Source: Pelecanus crispus
Lineage: Eukaryota; Chordata; Aves; Pelecaniformes; Pelecanidae
Length of the DNA: 64,000 nt
NCBI RefSeq assembly: GCF_030463565.1
Contig: NC_134676.1
Coordinates: 31,249,228 to 31,313,227 of the forward strand
Direction: 5' to 3'
Shown here in pieces: positions 36,546-50,520 of the stretch; position 1 is the stretch's first letter, and the number at the start of each line of letters is the position of its first letter. The notes beneath the pieces are model-generated. The model had not been told where the DNA came from and searched no databases. It saw nothing but the letters and a program-made list of their open reading frames with translations. A program made the translations under genes and the position numbers.

Positions 36546-39500
36546 CACACCCTCAAGAACTTTGAAGATTTTTTTTTTATGACTCTCAGAGTTTGCAACT
36601 TAGATCAGACTTTATTACTCAGTTCTGGATCAACATATTAAGTTGTTAGTTTCTTTTAGCAATGAGTCAGTAAGGCTTTCTAGTACAGGGACACAGAACA
36701 AGACATTGTTCTTTGAAAACAGTTATGGACCCAAATGCAAATGTCAGCCACCAAAGTGAGTAAGAAAATACTATTCTTTGGCACAACCAACATAATGCTT
36801 TTAATAAAAGTAAATATACTTCAGAACCTGGCTCAGTGAGGCTTTTGAGAGTGTATGTTTACATGCTTAAGACTTAAGTTTTCTGTTAACTCACAGCCTC
36901 AGCCAGTAGCTCCGAGACTGATCTGTTCATCTGCTCAGGTTGCATGGTAAGTTCAAGAATAATCTGGATTTGCTCTATGTTGTTTTGAAGTCTCATATAC
37001 ATGCCTACTGCATTTCTCATGCATTAACATAGTTGGCATAAGTACATTTTCAAAAGCAGCAAGCTAATAGAATGAGCAAAGGCCTTAAGGGTGTAGCGTT
37101 GTTGACCTTCAGATGCTTCTATTCAGTTTTGTAAGACTATGCCAGTAAGAACATTTTTAAAAATCAAGATTCCTCTTAAATTTAACAGAATCCTGATACA
37201 TTGCTGTGATTGTGACCTTCACATTATTATAGTGCAAACCATCTTTGTCCCAAAGGAGCAGAGGTTTTATCAAAAGAGCAAGTTGAAGGAGAAAAAAAGG
37301 AACTGTCTTGTTCCAATTAGCTTATTCACCCCAAAGACAAAAAGCAAATATAAAATTAACACAACTTGTATCACTATACCATTTTTGTCTTAAGGACGAA
37401 GGATGCTGGTGTAGAAGCTGGATGTACTGTACCAGCCTGCTCATCTGTTGCTGCATTAAAAGTGGACAATTGAATAAAATCTGCTCTTAGAAAACTGTCT
37501 GATGGCATTAAAAAAAGTGCTAGAGCTGTACTATTGAACATATGAATGGCTCCCTGACTTGGAAGATAATTGTTTTCATTCTGCCTATCGTAATTCAAAC
37601 CCTGCACTGCCCACTCCCTGAGAGTAGGCACATTTCCGCCACAATTGGTCATTTTTAAAACAGTCACAATGAAGTGTTTTGCTTCTGTTTTAATATTGCC
37701 CTTATGATGCTTTCGTTTTTAATTTCTCCAGTTCTACTCTGCCATCTCAACAGGCTTCTTAGGTCATTAGCAAACATGAGCAGTCTGGGATAATCAGTAA
37801 TGTAGGAAGCAAGAGACAGCCGTCTGCTGGAGGCTAGGTCACCCCTGTATTGTTGACAATAGCAAAGCAGTCAAAGGCTTTTTTTCACTTTGGAAAACAG
37901 TGCTGAGCATTCAAGTTGTTGTGGTGAAGAAATAAAACTCACCGGAAAGCTGGGAGTCCACTCCTTGCCTAACCTCTGCCCCCTTGCCCTGCTGCAGTAA
38001 CACAAAAGGACCACAGATCTGCCTACAGCAGAACTGAACAAATTTGGAGGGTGGTGGGGCAGGAGATGGCACTTAATCAGAGTGCTGCTGCAGCTTGGCA
38101 AACCCTGTGATGAGTGGTACTTCTGTGGGACTGATCCAGTTTGTGCTGGGGGATTAGGCCAGCCCTGAGGAAGCAGAGAAGCACAAAGGTTGTACAGTTG
38201 CTCAGTTCCTTTCCTCACAGCTGGGAGCTGTGCCAAGCACAGGCGAGCCCTGAGGATGTGTGCCGTCTCCCTCCCTCCTCTCTGCAGCAGCTGTGCACTT
38301 CAGCACCCAAATAAATCTTAATCACTCCATGGTGGCTCTTTTGTTCAACTGTTTTTAAACTTGGAGACCCATTTATGCAGCCAAGTTAACACAGGACTAA
38401 GGGCTTGAATCTGCATTGTTGTCTGTTTTGTGCAGTAATTTAATGGGCAAGCCAAATGGTAGTCAAACAGTACTAAACTCTGACCAACCTCTATCTTTCG
38501 TGTACGGACAAGTGATTGTACAAGAGGCAAAACAGAATAGCTTGCATGATGTAAAACAAGCTGCAGATTTTGCCATATTGTTGTCATTTCCATCCTAGCT
38601 ACAATTAATTAAAATTCACTTCATGCAACTAAAAAAGGAGAGACATACACTAAGATATATGCATGATTGTACCCAGGCATAACAATCATCATTGTGTGTA
38701 GCATTGTGCACTCTTTAGGTGGAACAAAAAATTTTTTTCTGAATGTTCATGAAAGCTTGCCCTGTTTTTAACAAAATCAAAGTGAAGTCATTTGCTCTGG
38801 ATAAAGGGGAAAATGGAATGTCACAGATTACAAAAAGAAATATAATGTATTAAGAATATTTTTTTTGTATGGATCCTACTTCAGAGTTAGATGTCATTTC
38901 CATTATGTTGCCATAACAGCGTAAGTATAGCATTTTCCGTGCCTGAGACCCTACCCGTGTGATATGTTTGCCCAGAGTCTGGAGCACAGCGATTCCTCAG
39001 ACATTCACAGAAAACCTGGAACCCTGGGGCTGGAACCTGGTTTCCTCAAAGTAGCAGATTTACAGCTACAGCAATAGACTGAAAGTAACAGTCAGCTAAG
39101 TTCAGGAGGACACATTGTACTGAATAGAGGTCTCCAGGATCAGAATAGCTTAAATGGTAATGGTAATGAAGAGATTATTAAGATGAATTGGTTAAAGTTT
39201 ACAGCAAAATTTTCCATCTTACTTAATTGCCAGGTAGCTTGTTGAGTGCTCTGTGCAGGATACACCACCACCTTTGCACAAGTGGGAAATGTCTAAGATG
39301 CTGTAAAGCTCTGGAGTGTGTATTTATTGCATAACAATTTAATTTTCTTGATTTGATGGGCTTTGCCACAATTATATCAGCTTAAGAAACCCGTGAAGCT
39401 TTAAGGTCACACCCTGAGTTCAGAATATCCCTCAGCTTCGAGGGAAATTTTGATCTGCCTTTAAGAAACAAAAAAAAGTTTTCCTCTGTTTTTTGTGCTG

Positions 39501-40387
39501 AGCAATCTACTGTTAGCACATGGTATTGAATGCCAGAAGGGATTCTCTTACTTTGCAATTATGCAAAGAAAACACATATGACATTTAAATAATGGCATTC
39601 TAAGATTCAGCCTGCCTTGAGTGAAAGAGGACATCTTTCTAGTTTTAAATATTTGGGTAGAATCATCCATGTTACTTTAAAGAAAAAAAAATCAAAAAAG
39701 TCATTGGGAGCAACTTTTTCTCTTGTGATGTATTCAGACACACTGTTGTCCATCCAGTCTTATTGTGAGACATGAGCTGATTTTGAGGATATATCAGCTA
39801 AATAAGCAGAAAGAATGTTAGTTCAGGGCTTCAGAAAAACCCCTATGCCTGAATATCAAGACCCATGAAACAGAAGAGCATGTGATTGGTTTAAGATAAA
39901 GATGTGAATTAATTTTTGTTATGTAACAGAGTATAAACATTTAATGGGAGAAAAATAATAAATATAAGAATGTCAGCCACCAGCAGGAGCAATGAAATTT
40001 GCACAGACAAATAACTGGTTTACAGCTTTTATTTTCTGTGCCATACATCCACCAGAGCCTAAAACTACGACATCAGGGATGCTTTGCTTAAGAAACGTCA
40101 TTGTGTGCACCACAGAGGGCAACACGATAAAGGTCAATAAGGCAGTCTGTCACCCAGCTGTCAGACAGTGAAATATAATATTTTCAGAGGGCAAGCCAAT
40201 AAAGAAATAAAGACGGAGAGACAATGTTTTTTCTGGCCCATGACCACCATTTTAGTTATGTTAATCCAACAAATTAAATGCCAGAAAATCTACTTAAAAG
40301 GCAATGTTTTGTTCCAGCTGCCAAAAAATTCAAGAAATTGCTGTTTGATGCTGCTTCCAAAATGTTAACTATGCACCCTCTCCATGT

Positions 40388-40412
40388 GCACACACAGACA
40401 CACACACACACA
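40388..40412 (+). repeat. CA dinucleotide repeat
   Basis: CA repeats interrupted once by GA. Confidence 0.95.
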
Positions 40413-40849
40413 GAGTGGTTGCGTCATGCTCAGAAGTAATGCTGAGTTTTCCATTTAAGGTGAGCCAAATATACAAGTGAGTGAATTAGTATTGTTAGAC
40501 CAGCTCAAACTAGGTTTTTCTCAGTCTGTGCCATTTTAATTTGTTCTTCTGTACTGAATTAATGTCCTCTTTTGCTCTTTAAGAAAGAGGGGAAAGAAAA
40601 TCAGGAGATAATATGTTCCCAGTTTAGCATTTCCATTGTCTTTCATGTTAATGACTTTTCCCAGGCTCACGGCTGCACCTTATGCTATGGGGCAGCCTAC
40701 AATAATTTGTCTGAGCAACTAGCTCTTACACTTGAGTATTAAGCTGTAGGCTTAATTCTGCATCAGAAGCTAGATCCTTATTAGTTTATTTTCAACTCCT
40801 TTTCCACCATCGACCATGTGTTCAAAAATATTTTATCTATAAAGAAATT

Positions 40850-40878
40850 AATATATAGGGTTTCTTTCCCTATATATT
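40850..40878. repeat. Perfect 11-bp inverted repeat (hairpin)
   Basis: AATATATAGGG at 40850-40860 and its exact reverse complement at 40868-40878, with a 7-base loop TTTCTTT. No T-tract or gene context that would make it a terminator. Confidence 0.8.
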
Positions 40879-42979
40879 GTTTCTCTGTTTCTATGGCATA
40901 GGAATCTCCAAGAGCTAATTGCAATAAGGAGGTAATCGTATTTCACTTTCTACTATTTCAATTATAGACTATGTTTTAAAGGCATTAAATGATAGTTTTA
41001 TCTAATTAGAATAGGACCATTGTTCCTATACTTGTAGATTTTTATCCAAGTTCTCATTCTGTACCATCACAATTCTCTTGTGATTATGTGTCTGTCTTAG
41101 ACAAGTTGAAAGGTGGTCATGTCACTAAACTGAGATTCTACTTGTTTAACAAAGTTTTTGGGTCCTGACTGAGGCCAAACACCATGCCACAATGTTGAAT
41201 AAATAACAGCCTCTCCAGGAAGTGTCCTGTTCAAATAATTCAAAGATGGCAAGTAGGACATTGAAGCAGAAAGTCTATGAGCTGTTCTACTGCTGCAGAG
41301 CTGAATCCCTCAGGTAGGCTGTGGCTGTGCTCTCCTCCTCACGGAGCAGGGTGGGTGGCCCCTGGCAGGTGGGGAAGTGTTTGCACATACAAAACATGCC
41401 AGTTCAGCTAAACTGGTGCAAAACTATTTGTGGTCCCTGGTGTTGGTATTTATTTTGGTTGTGCTTAAACCTGCCCCAAACAGGCTGAACTAGTAATTAG
41501 GTTCAACCAAAATAAGCCTGATTTAAACCTGAAATACATGTGTCCAGACTGATCTATCCATCTAATTCCACTACAGACAGAAAGAACCAAATAAAGCCAT
41601 CATGAGGGAAAGGTTAGAGAGAACATGTAGATCTTTGGCTCATCACAGTACGGCTACACACGACCTCAGCTTCAGGGCTTCAGTGACCCTCAGCTCTTCA
41701 GCAGCAGCCTGGGATGGGAAATGTCTGAACCAGTGATTGCAACTATTAGCAACTGCATGAGCCATAAATCTTCCAGCATTATTATTTTTTACTTACTAAT
41801 ATACCTGGTGAAAAAGACCAATTCCTGAACAACCAGCCAAGCATGCCATTAAAGACACAAACATGATGGCAGCGCTGGTTGTGTTAGCATCACATTCAGT
41901 GATGTGGTGCCCAACAGGGTGTGAAGCATAGATTCCCATGACTGACTTCACACAGCAAATGTAATTTCAGGTGACTTCATTAGGTTCCTTCAAAATGACC
42001 CTGGAAAGTCACAGAGATGCTGTGAAGGGCTTTTGGAGCTTGGCACACCACTAGGCAGAGGCAGGAGATGCCACCACCTGGGTGACTCCCCTGCAGGCGC
42101 ACCTGCAGGGCTTAGAGCTCTCCATGCTGTTTCCACCTGCAGGCAAGGGACCTGGGAGAGGCATTTCTGTTTCCTATGGCTGCTCAGGGAAAACCAGAGG
42201 TCCCCAGGGGTTACCTGAGAAAGCATAGTGCAAGTGGCAAGATTTAAAACCTCTGCCATGGCTCTTTCAGTTAGACCCAAGGACCACTTAGCAGGCAGGG
42301 AAGTAATAAACCTGCTCTCAGTGGCTCTTTGGTCTTCTGTCTTTCTGTCTGGCAGGTAGTCAGCTGGGGAAAATTACACCAAGTCTGACATGCTTGTACA
42401 CCCAGGACAGCTTTTAAGGTGGTTGTGTCTTAATGAATTAAACTTCCTCAGGTTACTAAGAATGATGAGCCTCTGACTTTTTCAGCCTATTGCTAAACCA
42501 TGGCTTGTCCATTTAAGTCCAGGCCTTTCAGAAACATTTACTACCATTAATTACTTCTACTCTCCCCCAGCCTTTCACCCATACTTTCCATATTCTCTCA
42601 TTTCCAGTCTGACTGACACAACAGTTGCTTTCAGGGAATGTAGTCTTTAATTAATCAACTTATGAACAGACATTTTCTGCAGGCTATAATTTCTTGTCTA
42701 AAAAGACATTTTCCTTAGAAGGGAATTTAAGGCTGGTAAAAAAAACCAAGTGGTAGCTGTAAAAACTAGTAACTTCCTCTGTTGCAAACTTCATCTCATT
42801 GTTCCAATGATGGGATTTGGCAGACAGACCTTTGGGGTCTGTGCTGTGACTGCCCATTACTGTGCCTTCTGATGAACACCGGAGTGTTAAAGCACATTCA
42901 TAAATAAAATAAATGAGAGTGCTAACTTGTTTTTCACAGTGATGGCCAAACCACAATAGTAGCAATAATAGTATTTTAA

Positions 42980-43000
42980 ATATAAATATATATATATATA
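42980..43000 (+). repeat. TA-rich simple repeat
   Basis: Alternating A and T ending in seven TA units. Confidence 0.9.
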
Positions 43001-46000
43001 GACCATAGTGAAAACTAGAGCAGAAAAAAAGGAAAATCCAGAGATTTCCAAAGCTTATGAGTACTCTAAACTGTTCATCCTCCTTTGCAGATCATAATTT
43101 TACAGCTATTTGTGTATGGAATTGAAATGTGTTGATACAACCCTAGTTAAAGATTTATCAATGTTAAGAAAGCACAGTGAGCCCCTATTCCTTAGCTGAG
43201 TTTCTTCTAGGTGCTACCATGGTATAAAAGGTGATGAATAATAACTGTTCTGATCTTGAAACATAGTTTTATGGATGCATCACCTGCAAGGCCATCTAGG
43301 GTCCCAATGAATGTTATGGTTGACTCTTAGCATAAGGTCACAGCCTGTGGCTGCCAAAGAAAGCAAAGAAATACTATACAGCATTTGTATAGACCTATTT
43401 TTAAAGTTGTTGAGCAGTTTTGCTTACCACATACTTATATAGCTACTGAGGTCCATACCTATCTTTCCTGCCAAAATCAATCCAACTTATCTGTATTTCT
43501 ATTGGGCTTCTTGTGTAGCATTGTGAGTTCAGCCTTTTGCTGCTGTGTAAAAATAATAACAAATAATGACTGGAAATCTGTGCCACATCTCCAGCACATG
43601 TAGCCTTGGAGAGGCAAGGCCCAGTGTCTTCACACACTGGTGGCTGTCTGCAAAGGGCAGTAGAGCTGGGGACAGGAGTGGTGGTTGAACTGCTGTGGTT
43701 CGAACTGGTGGAAACAGCAGTGAGAATCTGAGCACCAGTGGCTGCATGAAATTTTAGGTGCTGATGTCATGAGTCCAGGCTAGATCTGCTTTGGTGATAC
43801 AACCTAAAACAGAACTTGTGGGCTGTAAAATCTGTTTGTTTGGGGTATGGGCTCGTCACTGAGCAGCAGGTGGCCATTTGCATTCCCACTGCCAACTAAC
43901 AGAAACTGGAAAACAGAGGATGTACTTTTTCCTCTCTTTCATTTCCCTGTCCTGCCAGTACTTTTATGCTTTAATTAGGTTCAATAATGTGTCCAAACAG
44001 CCCCTGAATGGGAGATCTCACATCAGTAGTTCATGTTTGAGAAAGGCATGCAGAAGGCAAGTCGGCAGGGAACTCCTGTCCCAGTGACCAGGGTCAGAAT
44101 TAAACTTTTACGCCCACAGCAAGTAGAGGAAATTTCAGTCCAAGCTGAGAATCACACTGGAATTCCTGTTCATAGAAAATGAAGTTATATAGTTATATCC
44201 CTGTGCACTTTGTAGCAGGGCACAGATGCTTTTCCTATGCAATTCAGCATTAATTGTTACAATCCTCCTCAATAAAAATGATTGTTATTTAATTGGCTGT
44301 AGGCACATCCTGTCGCTTTAATGTTGCTGTGTGGCCACTGTATGATTTTATTTGAGGCACATCTGAAGCCTATAAATTTGAAGGGGCTCTCTTCAATGCA
44401 GAAATGGCAATTAGGTATTTAGGACAGGTTGACAACATGGTACCTATTGCACATTAGCAGGAAAAGTAAATAAAAGAATGTAATCTTTATTTTGATGTTA
44501 TTGGTATTTTAGCATAGCCCAAAGCTGCCATAAAACTAAGGGCTGCACTGTACTAAATAATGGATAGGAACATGAAAAATATTTCTACCCTAAACAAGTT
44601 CCAGTCCATTGGGAACCAAGTGTAATGTCATAAATAACATTCAGGCAAAATATACAATCATAACACTCTTGAAGAAAATGCTTGTTTTATTATCATAACA
44701 ACCATGCTGTCCATATTCAGGACTAGATCTATTAACTGGACTGCATATCACAATCCTTAGAGCCACAGAACTAAACCTTCAGACATCATTCCAAAAACCA
44801 GAGCCCTGAGCAGTACTAAAAGACTTCCTCCCAAAAGAGAGGGAGAGGGGGAGAGCTGCATATCTGTGTTAGGATTTCTCCAACCTGCCTTCCTTCAAAA
44901 AAATGTGATGATGACTATAGCACCCCTGAAGTTTTGCAGACTTCTGGTAATTTTTAAAGAGTACACAGGCATAAGTTAACATATGTTTGGTCAAAATGTA
45001 ACAGGGAAAACAGGAACCAAAGCAGTCATGGTATAGAAGGAAGCATCAGAAACAAAAGTTGGAAAAGCATTTTTCAGCTCCAGGCCAAATAAGTCCAGAG
45101 CACAATCATAGAACAGATTTATCATATTTGGATTGATGCAGCTGTATTTTAATGAGCAGAACTGGTAATAAGCTAAGGCTGGGTACTTGTTTGAGAATGT
45201 GTCTCACAATGATCTGCTGTTTAAGCTGAGAGTCCTACCTGCAGGTGCAGCAAGATCCTCTCTTCCCATTCGTGATGGAGTCTCTAGAGCTTAGAATAGA
45301 TTTGCCCCTTGAGGACTGGCCACCTACTGGTGTTACTTAGACTTAAGAACTTAAGATTTGTTGTTAAGCTTTCTGGGGATATACTAAGGTCATAGATGCT
45401 GTATGCCACATAGTATTTTCTTACTGGATTATTTTTATTGTATTATTCCTTATAGCTTTTCTGTCTACCCTGCTACTATTGTCTGTAAAGTTCTTTTAGA
45501 CCCTCCTTTGACAAGCTTGATTTTGTAGGTACCAGCTGCTCCACCTCTTCATTCTTTGACCCAAGAACTGCCTAGTAGGCAGTAGTTGAGAAGTAGAAAT
45601 ATATACTATCTAAGGTAGAAATACCCTAATTCAGTAGAAATAATTGCTATTTATATGAATTTTGTACTTCTCCTTGTTTCTCTTCTGAATATTACTGAAT
45701 TACAGTCACCACTAAGAAAACTGAAAAAGCTACAAGCGAACAAAAAGCCCAGTGACAAATGCCTGCCTCATTTGGCTGGAGTTTTAACATTATCCTTCAT
45801 TTCAGGTTTATAACTGGCAGAAAAGTTGCAATAATACATTTTAAAATCTCTTATATTCTATGCTAAATTTCTGTCAGATTTCAAAGACTGCACAACTGGA
45901 CTAACTCAGTACCTATGTTGTCCTATAATTATGTTAGATATACCATTGCATTATATATAACTTAAGATCCTACAGAGATTTTAGACTGTTTTGCCCCATC

Positions 46001-47971
46001 CCCAAGAGCAGAAGCTGAATCACAAGCACCCTGGCCAAACTCCATATGGTGTTCAGAAAATGTACATGCACTATACAGTCCCACAAGGGCCTCACGTTCT
46101 TATTCATTTCCTGCTTTACTCTACTTTATTGTACAGTGTTAAGGAGCTGGATAGGTGCTTTCTGCCAGCTGGAGACAGCTGTGATTCTGTGATGAATGAA
46201 GCAATCCATGCACTGTGGGAGCCTGAGTCTACCGGATGATATCCTCAGTTGGTGAAAATTAGCTTGAGCCCATTAAACTTAACAGAGTAATTCTGATTTA
46301 CTCCCTGGAAAACCTGAGATGTTGGTTACTGTGGAGTGTGGCTCTCAGCAGTTCATTAATGAGGTCTAATGGCATCATATTTTTATACTTCACAGAAACC
46401 AGATCTGAGCGACTCACAGGCATTTAGCTGCCCTGAGAGAAAAAGGGTTATAAAGTGTGCCGTAATTCCTGTACTAACATCTTGTCTATGGAACTGTTGA
46501 TTCAAACTTGGATGCTGCAAGTGAAGAAAGCCTGGTAATGTCAAATTCTGCACATCTATCCAGTTCTCAATGGAGGTAAAAAAAAATGTACACACATTCA
46601 AAGACTTTCCATCACACTATTCACAGCCAAAAAATTCCTTTCTTGGAGGACAGGAGAGTTGAGGAAAAGATGTCAGCTGAGCTCCTCCAGCTGATACATC
46701 AACATTTACTGGAATCGTTATCCTCTTCAACCAGTTTATTATTAGCTGTTAACAGTTTATCCGAAGATTGTTTACCAGCCATAAAGGTTCTTCAGGTTAT
46801 TTTATGCCCTACATGTCCTGTCAGTATTCACTCTCCTGATTCCAAATTACATTGAGGAATTTCACATTTTGGCCTAAGCAGACATGAGTTACGATTGGGA
46901 AACATTATACCTCAATATTACTGCATTTGCAATCCTGTGCCAACCAGATGTAGCAGGATGTTGTGAGTAGACTGCTAGGGTGAGTATTGTATTGTTCTTT
47001 TCTCCAAATCCTTCATGAATACAAAACCAAAATCAGACATAATTCCACCATCACAGTTTGAGTCCCTGAACAGATTGTTACTCTCAGAAGCAAAATCAAA
47101 TATGGTAAATCAAAAGCACTTCTGATTCCCTCTTACCCTGAGGCACTGATCACTCTACTTTTTTCAGTTTTGCTTTTTGAAATATCTTTTGCCTTTTTTC
47201 CCATATCTCACCAGCCAAAAAAATCTGAAGCTTATTTTGCTCTTTAAGCCATAATTTGAATAGAGTTAGGTGGATAAAGATGACTTTATGGTGGGAGTGT
47301 GGGCTGATAAGCTGGTTCTTTGCTCAAGAGCAAACTTTGTTCATGGACAATGGCCTCTGTTATTTTTCAGGTGTAGAGAGAGCAAGGCACATCGTTCTGT
47401 GAAATACTTATTTCATACCATGAGGCATGCTGAAGTAAAACACTTTTTTTTTTAAAGCCTGATATTCAGAGGGGAACATTATGCAAAACTCCCCAAACTG
47501 TCTTTTGTTTCTCCAGCAGTTCATTTCATTGTGTCATTCTAGTAACAGATTCTCAGTGTGATGGTGAATGAGTTGTTACATAATTAGGTTATGTGCTGCA
47601 AGAAGGAGGAAGGGCCATCTGGAGTCTCATGATAGCCAGCTCCTATGAGAGTACTTCATCCTGGCTGTTGAATCAGCAGTACACACAGTAACTGACAAGA
47701 TGGCACACTACAATAATGCAAGACATTGCATTTCATTTTTCGGGACTGCTGCATGGCTTAGGTTTTACACACCTGCAGATGTTTTACCTAATCATGTAAG
47801 TGTTTTAAAACCATTTGGGAGAACTGTGTTCTCAGTGCAACAAGTGAAAAATGCCATAAAAAGGCCAAGTTGCATTCTCACAATTACATTCTGTAGTTCT
47901 CATTCCAGACATGCCTGTAAAACATCCCTTCTGACCCAGGGAGCAATCCTCAGGCATAAACCAGCTTTACC

Positions 47972-48014
47972 AGGCAAAGGCAAAGGCAAAAGGCAAAAGG
48001 CAAAAGGCAAAGGG
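47972..48014 (+). repeat. GGCAAA/GGCAAAA short tandem repeat
   Basis: Six units of GGCAAAG, GGCAAA and GGCAAAA type in direct succession. Confidence 0.9.
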
Positions 48015-48479
48015 CTTCCCTTACCTTCTTATTTCTCAACCAGTAGCAGCTGCAGGCTACCAGCCTTAGGACAATTTTAAGTTGTACAGGCTATAAAATG
48101 TTTCCTTAACAGAGAAATATGCTCCGCTTTCTGTTTACACTAACTATAACCCTTAAAAAGACACTGTTGCTGAGTATGGGATCACAGCATACTATACATT
48201 CGAAAGTCAGTAAGACAGAAATGGAGCTGGCATCATTGCACAAGTACCAACTACAGAAGAACACATGCGCTGCAATACTTAGCTACTTACCATTTCTCTG
48301 AACATTGTTATTTGTATTGTCTCATACCTAGGAACCCCACACATTTACCCCACTCCACTTGATTTATTAATACAGAGCAGCAAGGCTGTTTCTGCACTCA
48401 TATGTTCATGTCTATGGGCAGATTACAGACAACAGATATAGCAGATGGACAAGGTCATCACACGAGGAGAAAATATCAG

Positions 48480-48830
48480 TTGTGCCAGGGCACATCAGAG
48501 CTCCATCTAACCCACTGTCTGGTCCCTGGCAGTGGCCATCTGTGGGTGCCTAGGGAGAATTTAAGGACATCATATAGCAATACTTTGTCGGAATACTCAA
48601 CCAATCTTTAATGATTGCTAGGTCAAAGACTTTCTCACTTAAATGCAGTGTCTTCCTTTACAATGGTCCTTCATGTTTTCTTCTAAGAATTCATCTAGTT
48701 CCCTTTGTAAGCCATGAAAATTTTAGCATCCGCAGCATCTTTGGGTGAGGGGCTTCACAGCCTTGCAAGCTGTTGTGCAAAGGCGAACATCTGCAGTGTC
48801 ATTTGTCACTCATAACTCTGGAAAAAATCT
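48480..48830 (-). mobile_element. Probable ancient CR1/L3-type LINE 3' fragment
   Basis: Block order fits the reversed 3' part of an old amniote CR1-like family: a GTGCCAGGGCACATCAGAGCTCC segment with a following CTGGCAGTGGCCATC block, then AATTCATCTAGTTCCC, then CATCCGCAGCATC and CTTCACAGCCTTGCAAGC. Heavily diverged. Confidence 0.45.
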
Positions 48831-50520
48831 CTGAGCATCCCACACTTACCATCATTGCACCTTGCACAATCTTGCCATCACCCCACCACCTCAGCCATCT
48901 CCTCCTCAGGCTGGGAGCCATTGCCAATTTAGCCACTCCTAAGGAACAAGAAATGCAGAATTCCTTCATGTGGACAATATGGTCCACATGAGATCACATC
49001 AGCTGCCTCTTCCCAGATTTAAACAGCCTGGGGAATGTTAGGCTCATTTGCTTCAGGCCTGCACAGATTCTCAGTTAGGGCATGCGTGAACCATCAGGTC
49101 TGTCTGTCCCCATCCATTACAGACATATACACGGGTGTGCGTGCATGCTGTTGTATGTGTGGTGGGAAGGAGCTGCTCCACAAAGAGAACAGGAGGCTGG
49201 ACCTTACATTCAGGGCAGATTATCTCCCAGGGATAACATGCAGGGCAGGTGACAACAGCTGTGGGCAGGAGCAAGACCATTCCCATCTAGCCTATCCATG
49301 ATGACTGGCAGCACAATCCAGAGCTGCATCAGCACTCAATGGACAACAGGGGTTTATGGTCAGATGTGAGCAGGGCTTTTAGTGGAGTCTGGCACTGAAG
49401 TGAATTTCTCCACGGAAGCTGAGAGAAGGGGATTAGCAATTTGAATTTCTCAGCTCGATATGCCAGGTCACCCTCAGCCTCACACCCTGTGACCTGACTC
49501 AGCCTTTGTTCATCCACATTGCCAAGATGCAGACCTGCCCTGCAATTCAGCCATGCCAAGTCATGTCCAAAGCTGGCTGTTTCCTACCTATCCACATTTA
49601 CACTCGTGTTTTCACATACCGCTTGCAGCTGGGGAAACTGCAAGGTCTTACTTTTTAACCATCTTGCTGAATTCGCTAAGGCAGGGAGCAAGACTGTGTC
49701 TGGTGTCATAAACATACTAAATATTACACTTATCACACAGAAAGCAGCAATAACTCCAGGGTGATTAATTACCTAAAGTACTTGAGCTCTCAGAAATATG
49801 GTAAACAATTAATATAATTTAACTTTACAGCTAACACAACAAATTAAAACACAGAAACAAATCTATTTTTTCAGTTCATTACACAGGACATAAACTCTCC
49901 TGTGAACAGGCCTGATAAATGGAATTTCCCTTTAGGGCATTACTGATGAAAAATGACAAGTGTAATATTTCTATCTAGCACTTTGCTGAGATTCTGTCAG
50001 CAAATCCCCAAACCTTGCAGTTCCAAACTGCTCTGAGGGAGATTCTCTCTTTCAAGACTCTTATTAGGAGCTCCTTCCCTCCTAAAATATATTGCGGTTT
50101 TGACATTATGGGGTTGTCCCTGGAAATGCTATAAAAACCACAAGGTATTGCTCCTGCTCAGGAGACCAAGTCTGGTTCATTAAAAATAAAATTCTGATCT
50201 CACGGGTAGATAAATGTGCTGTGCAAACTTTATGCTGAAGTGCAGAGAATTCTTCAGCTGAACTGACAGTTTATGCCATAACGAGCCAACTTTTCTATCC
50301 ATCTAAACCATCTGCCTATTTATACCTCCAATCACCATGGCATCCAGTCAAAACAACGGGAAAAAAACAAAAAAACCACTTCTTGGTTTGTCAGTCATCA
50401 TTATCAGCATGCATAGGCCATTGGATCCTGTTTGCATTGCTCATGCAAGTAACCTCTACAGCTCCCATGGTGCTGCATCTGCAGTCTGAATGCATAGTAC
50501 TCACTTCATACTGGAGACAA
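48831..50520. other. Intergenic DNA, nothing recognised
   Basis: No coding or repeat signal seen. Confidence 0.5.

Larger units (their letters stand above)
36546..48479. other. Long intergenic stretch, only simple repeats recognised
   Basis: About 12 kb without any recognisable gene or clear transposon. It contains a CA microsatellite, a TA run, a perfect short hairpin and a GGCAAA-type tandem repeat, listed separately. KCNV2, the usual downstream neighbour of VLDLR, is not seen. Confidence 0.5.

Noticed and set aside
47700-48080. A 126-codon + frame
   Set aside because: Its Lys/Gly-rich end comes from the GGCAAA tandem repeat and the rest has no recognisable similarity.
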